Origin: Microbacteriaceae bacterium
Lineage (GTDB): Bacteria > Actinomycetota > Actinomycetes > Actinomycetales > Microbacteriaceae
NCBI GenBank assembly: GCA_004297935.1
Contig: SCRE01000020.1
Span: 62,001 to 126,000, forward strand
DNA length: 64,000 nt
Direction: 5' to 3'
The notes under the pieces are model-generated. The model saw nothing but the letters and a program-made list of their open reading frames with translations. It was not told the DNA's origin and did no database searches. Each line of letters starts with the position of its first letter. The first letter of the stretch is position 1. Shown piece after piece: positions 58,453-64,000 of this stretch. The position numbers and the translations under genes were made by a program.

Positions 58453-59991
58453 CTATTCAGGCGCGGCCGGTGTGAACGCCACCGCGAACTCGGCCAGCAG
58501 GCGTGCACCGAACCCGGTCGGCCCCTTGGACCGCCACGAACTGTCCCGGTCCGACATCATCGGCCCGCAGATGTCCAGGTGCGTCCACGGCATTTCGCCG
58601 ACGAAGTGCGCCAGGAACAGCGCCGCCGTGATGGCACCGCCGTACGGCCCGCCGAGATTCGAGATGTCCGCGATGTCCGAGTTCAGCTGGTCGCGGTAGC
58701 GGCGTTCGAGCGGGAACTGCCAGAGAGTCTCATCCGTGGCAGCGGACGCCGCCAGCATCTGATCGACGATCGACTGATCGTTGCCGAACACCGGTGCCAT
58801 CATCGTGCCGAGTGCGGACATCGCCGCGCCGGTGAGCGTGGCGATGTCGACGATCGCGTCGACGCCCTCCTCTTTGGCGAGCACGATCGCATCCGCCATG
58901 ACGAGGCGACCCTCCGCATCCGGATTCTTCACCTCGACCGTCGTCCCACCGTAGATGCGCAGCACATCGCCGAGCGCGATCGCGCTACCGGAGGGAAGGT
59001 TGTCCGTGCACATCAGATAGCCGGTGACGGTGTTGGTGCAGCCGAGTTCCGCAAGCGCCGTCATGGCGGCGAAGACCGCGCCGGCACCGGACATGTCCAT
59101 CTTCATCGCCGCATGCATGGCGTTGTTGGGCTTCAGCGCGAGGCCGCCCGCGTCATACGTGATGCCCTTGCCGACCAGGGCCAGCCGCCCGGTCGATTCG
59201 CCGGCGGGTCGGTAGCGCAACTGGATCATCCGCGGCTCCTCGACGCTGCCGGCATTCACGCCGAGAAGCCCGCCACAGCCCAGTTCGATCAGCTGCGCCT
59301 TGTCGAAGACCGTGACGTCGAGGCCTGCCTGCGCACCGACCTCGAGGGCGAAGTCGGCGAAGTTCGTCGCGGTGAGATAGGCGGGCGGCGCCGACGCGAG
59401 GTCGCGGGCAAGCATGCCCGCGCGTGCCAGAGCGAGGCCGCGGGCGATCCCGGATGCGACGGCGGCGCCGGCTTCGCCACCATCACCACCGCCCAGCAAC
59501 TCGAGCGTTTCGAGCGGCGTCGTCTCCGGCTTGGTCTTGAGCTCGTCGTAGCGGTAGCGCGCCAGCACGGCACCTTCGACCACGACGGATGCCGCAACCT
59601 CGGCCGGCAGCCCGACCCCCACGGCGACCGCGACCAGATCCGTCGCCAGGTGCCGTTCGTCCTTCGCCGCTCGCGCGAATGCCGCGGCCGCGTCACGCAG
59701 CGTCGCAGCCGTGAGCGCATCAGCCGCTCCGATGCCGATCGCAATCGTCATCGGCCCTCCCGCCTGGGGCAGCACGAGCGTCTGGCCGATCTTGCCGCCG
59801 AACCCGGCGGCCTTCAGCAGGTCACGCTCCAGGCCGATCGCTTCGGGAACGGGCCCGGAATCCGCGACCGCGTAGCCCATGGCCTCGATCTGTGGGCCAG
59901 GCGCGTCGACACTGCCGATTCCCGGGGCGACGGCGCGGGACGGACCGAGCTCGAAGTCAGCCGGAATGAGCATGTGCGAACTGAACGGCAT
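58453..59991 (-). CDS. pepA: Leucyl aminopeptidase (peptidase M17)
   Basis: A 512-residue M17 metalloaminopeptidase. LVGKGITYDAGGLALKP and MKMDMSGAGAV give the first metal ligands, and VKNPDAEGRLVMADA is the family signature (usually NTDAEGR; here NPDAEGR). ISNLGGPYGGAITAALFLAH and GPTGFGARLLAEF end the catalytic domain. The enzyme removes N-terminal residues from peptides in the cytoplasm. The usual DSGG is DAGG and FDMGG is MDMSG here, changes common in actinobacterial sequences. The ATG at 59991 has GAAGGA seven bases upstream. It is divergent from aconitase. Confidence 0.93.
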   Translation of the reverse strand: MPFSSHMLIPADFELGPSRAVAPGIGSVDAPGPQIEAMGYAVADSGPVPEAIGLERDLLKAAGFGGKIGQTLVLPQAGGPMTIAIGIGAADALTAATLRDAAAAFARAAKDERHLATDLVAVAVGVGLPAEVAASVVVEGAVLARYRYDELKTKPETTPLETLELLGGGDGGEAGAAVASGIARGLALARAGMLARDLASAPPAYLTATNFADFALEVGAQAGLDVTVFDKAQLIELGCGGLLGVNAGSVEEPRMIQLRYRPAGESTGRLALVGKGITYDAGGLALKPNNAMHAAMKMDMSGAGAVFAAMTALAELGCTNTVTGYLMCTDNLPSGSAIALGDVLRIYGGTTVEVKNPDAEGRLVMADAIVLAKEEGVDAIVDIATLTGAAMSALGTMMAPVFGNDQSIVDQMLAASAATDETLWQFPLERRYRDQLNSDIADISNLGGPYGGAITAALFLAHFVGEMPWTHLDICGPMMSDRDSSWRSKGPTGFGARLLAEFAVAFTPAAPE

Positions 59992-60377
59992 CGAACATCC
60001 TTCGATCGGCGGCGGCCGTCCAAGGGTTGTTACAAGTGGTTTGTACAGGGGAGGGGGATGGACAAGGCAGCCTGCAGTGCTGCCAGCCTAACCTGTGATG
60101 TCGGTCCGTGATGTCAGCCTGCGCCGTCGGCGGGGTGACGGCAACGAGCGTGCCGCACATCGGTGTCGCGTCCTCCTCGTAGACATCTCCTCGCCGACAC
60201 CTCCTCGCCGGCGCGGCCCGATCACGGGTCGCACAATCCTCGCGTCTTCACCGATGCAGGGCCTTCTTGCTCATTGACTCGCCCCGGCTGCGTTGACTTT
60301 CCTCGCGGTGCGAACAAGCATGAGGACAGGAGCTCACCGGTGTGCTCTGGAATGCGAGAGTTGGCGGAGGTCAACAA
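59992..60377. promoter_or_regulatory. Divergent pepA/acnA intergenic region
   Basis: 386 bases between the aminopeptidase and aconitase starts. Promoters for both are expected here but no convincing hexamer pair, operator or RNA element was recognised; a short CACCTCCTCGCCG-like repetition near 60185-60210 is the only feature seen. Confidence 0.3.
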
Positions 60378-63200
60378 ATGACGAACAGTTTCAGTGCCCG
60401 CAGTACGCTCACGGTCGGCGATCGGAGTTACGAGATCTACCGTCTCGACGCCCTGCCGAACACGGCGCGATTGCCCTACAGCCTCAAGGTGCTGCTGGAG
60501 AATCTGCTGCGCTGCGAGGACGGAACCTTGATCACGGCCGACCACGTGCGGGCCCTGGCCGACTGGGATCCCGCCGCCGATCACGGCTCGGAGATCCCGT
60601 TCACACCCGCCCGGGTTCTGCTGCAGGACTTCACCGGCGTGCCATGCGTTGTCGACCTGGTCGCGATGCGCGACGCCATGGCCGCCTTGGGCGGCGACCC
60701 GCAGAAGATCAACCCGCTGATCCCCTCCGAACTGGTGATCGACCACTCCGTGATCGCGGACGTCTTCGGCACCCCTGACGCGTTTCAGCGCAACGGTCAG
60801 TTCGAGTTCGAACGCAATCGCGAACGCTACCAACTGCTGCGCTGGGGCCAGCACGCGTTCGACGACTTCCTGGTCGTTCCGCCGGACACCGGCATCTGCC
60901 ACCAGGTCAACCTCGAATACCTCTCCCGCGTGGTCTTCACCCGCCCGGCGGCGGATGCTGCCACACCGGCGGATGCCGCGGGGCTGGTTCAGGCGTATCC
61001 GGACACCCTCGTCGGCACCGACTCGCACACACCGATGGTGAACGGACTCGGCGTGCTCGGCTGGGGAGTCGGCGGAATCGAGGCGGAGGCCGCCATGCTC
61101 GGCCAGCCGATGAGCATGCTGATCCCGCCCGTGCTCGGTTTCAAACTGAGCGGAGCGCTGCAGGAGGGCGTCACCGCCACCGACCTCGTACTCACGGTCG
61201 CGCAGCGGTTGCGGGAGACCGGTGTGGTCGGCACGTTCGTCGAATTCTACGGGCCAGGCGTCGCGAACATCCCGCTCGCCAACCGGGCGACGCTCGGCAA
61301 CATGAGCCCGGAATACGGCTCGACCTGCGCGATCTTCCCGATCGACGACGTGACCCTGGACTACCTGCGCCTGACCGGCCGGCCGGAGCAGCAGATCGAG
61401 CTGGTCGAGGCGTACGCCAAGGAGCAGGGCCTGTGGCATGACCCCGACAACGAGGCAGAGTACTCGCAGACCATCGATTTCGACCTGGCCAGCGTGGAGC
61501 CGTCGATCGCCGGACCGAAGCGACCGCAAGACCGCATCCCGCTCGCCAAGGCGAGGCGAGTCATCGGCACGATCCTGGGCGAGGGATCGAAGGCGCCTGA
61601 GGAGCTGGCCGGCCTGGACGAGGCATCCGCTGAATCGTTCCCGGCCAGTGACCCGATCGCCTTCGGCCGCCTCGACGACACGCATGCGCCGGTGAACCGG
61701 TCCGGCAAGGCGAAGGAGTCGATCTACCCGTCGCATCCGATCGAGATCACGGTGCCCGGTCGGGGCTCCAGTGTGATCGACCACGGGCACGTCGTGATCG
61801 CGGCGATCACCAGCTGCACCAACACCTCGAACCCGTCTGTGATGATCGGGGCGGGGCTGCTGGCGAAGAAGGCGGTCGAGCGCGGGCTCCGGTCCAAGCC
61901 GTGGGTGAAGACGTCGCTTGCGCCCGGATCGCGGGTGGTCACCGACTACTTCGACGCGGCAGGGCTCACCCCGTATTTGAACCAGCTGGGCTTCGATCTG
62001 GTCGGCTACGGGTGCACGACCTGCATCGGCAACTCGGGGCCGTTGATTCCGCAGGTCAGCCAGGCGGTGACCGACGGCGACCTGAGCGTCAGTGCCGTGC
62101 TGAGCGGCAACCGCAACTTCGAGGGGCGCATCCATCAGCAGACCCAGATGAACTTCCTGGCTTCGCCACCGCTGGTCGTCGCCTATGCGCTGGCAGGAAC
62201 GATGAACATCGACCTGCTCACGGATCCGCTCGGCGACGATCCGTCAGGCGAACCGGTGTACCTCCGCGACATCTGGCCGACCAGCATGGAGATCGAAGCC
62301 GTGGTGGGCGAATCGGTCAAATCGGAGATGTTCTCGGCCGGTTATTCCGACGTGTTCGAGGGCGACGACAACTGGAAGAACCTGCCGATCCCGGAGGCGA
62401 ACATGTTCGCCTGGGACAACACCTCGACCTATGTGCGTCAGCCACCGTACTTCGAGGGGATGGCGCGCGCACCCGAGCCTCTGACGGACATCGCCGGCGC
62501 CCGCGTTCTCGCGCTGCTCGGCGACTCGGTCACCACGGACCACATCTCACCGGCCGGGCAGATCAAACGGGACTCCCCCGCAGGGCACTATCTGCAGGAG
62601 CACGGTGTCGCACCGCGCGACTTCAACTCATACGGCTCGCGGCGCGGCAACCACGAGGTGATGATCCGCGGCACGTTCGCGAACATCCGGCTGCGCAACC
62701 AGCTGGTTCCCGGCGTCGAGGGCGGTTTCACGCGGCACCTGCCGGACGGTGAGCAGACGACGATCTTCGAGGCATCCGAACGCTACCTCGCCGACGGCGT
62801 GCCACTCGTCGTGATCGCCGGCAAGGAGTATGGATCCGGCTCGTCGCGCGACTGGGCGGCGAAGGGCACGCTGCTGTTGGGTGTGAAGGCCGTGATCGCG
62901 ACATCGTTCGAGCGCATCCACCGGTCCAACCTGATCGGCATGGGCGTGCTGCCGCTGCAGTTCCATGCGGGCGACAACGCCGCAAGCCTGGGGCTGACCG
63001 GCGAGGAGGTGTACTCGGTGATCGGTCTGGAGGGCGTGGACACGATCCCACGCGAGGTGACGGTGCGGGTGGAGCCGGAAAACGGCTTGCCGGTACGCGA
63101 GTTCCTGGCGACGGTGCGCATCGACACCCCGGCGGAGGCCGCGTACTTCCGGAACGGAGGCATCCTGCAGTACGTGCTGCGCCAACTCCTGGTCGGCTGA
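60378..63200 (+). CDS. acnA: Aconitate hydratase A
   Basis: A 940-residue aconitase of the AcnA/IRP1 type, interconverting citrate and isocitrate in the TCA cycle. [54 protein letters not shown] (first cluster Cys), [13 protein letters not shown] (the other two), [17 protein letters not shown] and [17 protein letters not shown] are all present. A GGAGG eight bases before the ATG at 60378 fixes the start. Residues about 420-455 ([20 protein letters not shown]) form the usual actinobacterial insertion. Just after the stop, CCGGTGGTCGAGGAGCGGC (63200-63218) resembles the dispersed repeat. Confidence 0.96.
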   Translation: MTNSFSARSTLTVGDRSYEIYRLDALPNTARLPYSLKVLLENLLRCEDGTLITADHVRALADWDPAADHGSEIPFTPARVLLQDFTGVPCVVDLVAMRDAMAALGGDPQKINPLIPSELVIDHSVIADVFGTPDAFQRNGQFEFERNRERYQLLRWGQHAFDDFLVVPPDTGICHQVNLEYLSRVVFTRPAADAATPADAAGLVQAYPDTLVGTDSHTPMVNGLGVLGWGVGGIEAEAAMLGQPMSMLIPPVLGFKLSGALQEGVTATDLVLTVAQRLRETGVVGTFVEFYGPGVANIPLANRATLGNMSPEYGSTCAIFPIDDVTLDYLRLTGRPEQQIELVEAYAKEQGLWHDPDNEAEYSQTIDFDLASVEPSIAGPKRPQDRIPLAKARRVIGTILGEGSKAPEELAGLDEASAESFPASDPIAFGRLDDTHAPVNRSGKAKESIYPSHPIEITVPGRGSSVIDHGHVVIAAITSCTNTSNPSVMIGAGLLAKKAVERGLRSKPWVKTSLAPGSRVVTDYFDAAGLTPYLNQLGFDLVGYGCTTCIGNSGPLIPQVSQAVTDGDLSVSAVLSGNRNFEGRIHQQTQMNFLASPPLVVAYALAGTMNIDLLTDPLGDDPSGEPVYLRDIWPTSMEIEAVVGESVKSEMFSAGYSDVFEGDDNWKNLPIPEANMFAWDNTSTYVRQPPYFEGMARAPEPLTDIAGARVLALLGDSVTTDHISPAGQIKRDSPAGHYLQEHGVAPRDFNSYGSRRGNHEVMIRGTFANIRLRNQLVPGVEGGFTRHLPDGEQTTIFEASERYLADGVPLVVIAGKEYGSGSSRDWAAKGTLLLGVKAVIATSFERIHRSNLIGMGVLPLQFHAGDNAASLGLTGEEVYSVIGLEGVDTIPREVTVRVEPENGLPVREFLATVRIDTPAEAAYFRNGGILQYVLRQLLVG

Positions 63201-63221
63201 CCGGTGGTCGAGGAGCGGCGG

Positions 63222-64000
63222 TCAGCCGGATGTGCAGCGACCCGAGCTGACCGGCGTGCTCGATCCGGCCTGAGCGAGCACGGGCTGCACCTCGGCGAGC
63301 GTGAGCGCATAGCCGGTGTCGCCGTCCGTCGTCGAGCGGGCGAAGACGACTCCGACGACGTGACCGTTCGTGTCGAACAGCGGCCCGCCGGAGTTGCCCG
63401 GACGCACCACCCCGCGCAGCGAGTAGATCTCGCGGGTGACCGTGCGGGAGCGATAGATGTCCGTGCCGGTGGCATCCAGCGTCTGGCGCACGCGTGCCGG
63501 AGACATCGTGTACGGCCCGTCTCCCGGGAACCCGGCCGCTACTGCCGAGGCGCCGGCAGGTAGGGGGGCGCCCAATTTCAACGGCGCGACGTTCAGCCCG
63601 GGAACCTCCAGCACGGCCACGTCGCGCTCCGGGTCGAAGGCGACCAACTGTGCCGGCAACGCGGAGCCGACACCGCGCGCCTGCACCGCGACACTGCTCG
63701 CCCCGGCGACCACGTGCGCGTTCGTCACGACCCGATCGCCGGCGAGCACCCAGCCGCTGCCCTCCGATGCAGTGCCGCAGGCCGGCTCGTTCGCAAGCAC
63801 CCGTACGACTCCGGACGCCGCGGCGCTGACGGCCGCCGGGATCGACGGATCCGGTGGCGCCGCGCTCGCGATCGACTCGCCGTGCTCGAAGACCTTCGGC
63901 AGGCCAGCCTGCCTGAGTGCGTCGTCGAGGGCGCCGAGCGCTGTGGACGCCGGCACGGGCGAGATCGCGTCCAGCGCCGCCACGATCTTCGACGAGGCGA
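63222..64000 (-). CDS. MarP-like periplasmic serine protease (partial, N terminus beyond right edge)
   Basis: The C-terminal 259 residues of a trypsin-like protease; the frame continues past base 64000 (SSKIVAALDAISPVPAS lies at the edge), so the GTG at 63983 is not the true start. The catalytic triad is His in VVTNAHVVAGA, Asp in PERDVAVLEV and Ser in VRPGNSGGPLF. Cys residues in EPACGTASEG and SSGRCTSG can form the disulfide known in mycobacterial MarP. MarP has a CvpA-like four-helix membrane domain before the linker, expected just outside the window. It acts outside the membrane in acid and oxidative stress resistance. It converges with acnA, 21 bases apart. Confidence 0.9.
   Translation of the reverse strand, partial: ASSKIVAALDAISPVPASTALGALDDALRQAGLPKVFEHGESIASAAPPDPSIPAAVSAAASGVVRVLANEPACGTASEGSGWVLAGDRVVTNAHVVAGASSVAVQARGVGSALPAQLVAFDPERDVAVLEVPGLNVAPLKLGAPLPAGASAVAAGFPGDGPYTMSPARVRQTLDATGTDIYRSRTVTREIYSLRGVVRPGNSGGPLFDTNGHVVGVVFARSTTDGDTGYALTLAEVQPVLAQAGSSTPVSSGRCTSG

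Noticed and set aside
1-64000. tRNA, rRNA or known riboswitch
   Set aside because: No tRNA-like cloverleaf ends, rRNA sequence or recognised riboswitch core was seen by eye; a covariance-model scan would be needed to exclude small RNAs.

Overview
The window reads as a chromosomal segment of a high-GC actinobacterium. Gene content, dense ATGA/GTGA-coupled operons, frequent GTG starts and abundant GGATGC-type words point to Microbacteriaceae (Leifsonia/Cryobacterium-like); this is an inference from composition and content, not from a marker gene. No rRNA, tRNA, CRISPR array or intact insertion sequence was recognised.

Layout. (1) 1-10.7 kb: a carbohydrate or polyol uptake and catabolism regulon. 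It has an ABC importer (binding protein and two permeases, the second cut by the left edge), a zinc alcohol dehydrogenase, a GntR/UTRA repressor, and an operon of a class II ketose-phosphate aldolase plus three different FGGY kinases. Similar GTAC-containing operators lie before the importer and the aldolase operon. An IS256-type transposase remnant lies at 3.1 kb. (2) 10.9-12.7 kb: a hipBA-type module with an intact antitoxin and a decayed toxin. (3) 12.7-18.1 kb: an XRE-cupin regulator divergent from a four-gene operon (NCS1 permease, PuuE-like deacetylase-fold hydrolase, ureohydrolase, CodA-like deaminase), probably for a nitrogen heterocycle. (4) 18.1-23.3 kb: a restriction/defence cassette (GIY-YIG/T5orf172-like plus helicase protein, two methyltransferase-like proteins) with a divergent XRE controller. 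(5) 23.5-36.3 kb: GlxA-type regulator, GAPDH, serine hydrolase, ICMT-like methyltransferase, MoxR-VWA pair, AlkZ-like protein, ArsR/AHSA1 pair, TfoX-like protein, MgtC-like protein and MarR regulator.

(6) 36.4-44.7 kb: an aldo/keto reductase, then a leftward operon of APC permease, FadR-type regulator, glutamine-synthetase-like ligase, aldehyde dehydrogenase, SDR, class I amidohydrolase and a 38-residue membrane protein. This looks like a gamma-glutamylation route. An SDR in place of a PuuB amine oxidase favours an amino alcohol such as ethanolamine over putrescine. (7) 45.0-45.8 kb: an HTH/PIN toxin-antitoxin-like pair. (8) 45.8-58.4 kb: a thioredoxin-reductase-like flavoprotein, then a long leftward assimilatory sulfur cluster: sirohydrochlorin chelatase, sulfite reductase, cysH, cysD, cysN, an SsuABC/TauABC-like importer, uroporphyrinogen-III methyltransferase and a ferredoxin reductase. 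It covers sulfate activation, APS and sulfite reduction, the siroheme cofactor and electron supply. (9) 58.5-64 kb: leucyl aminopeptidase, aconitase and a MarP-like periplasmic protease cut by the right edge.

The most unusual feature is a family of short dispersed repeats built on GGTCGAGTAGCG and CGTATCGAGACC. They occur between genes and also inside coding sequence: within cysD and cysN near their N termini and within a serine hydrolase. One copy supplies the cysN stop codon. In cysD part of the repeat has become a seven-copy 12-bp in-frame tandem array. Several other enzymes carry Gly/Ala-rich in-frame low-complexity tracts that probably arose by a similar slippage or duplication process.
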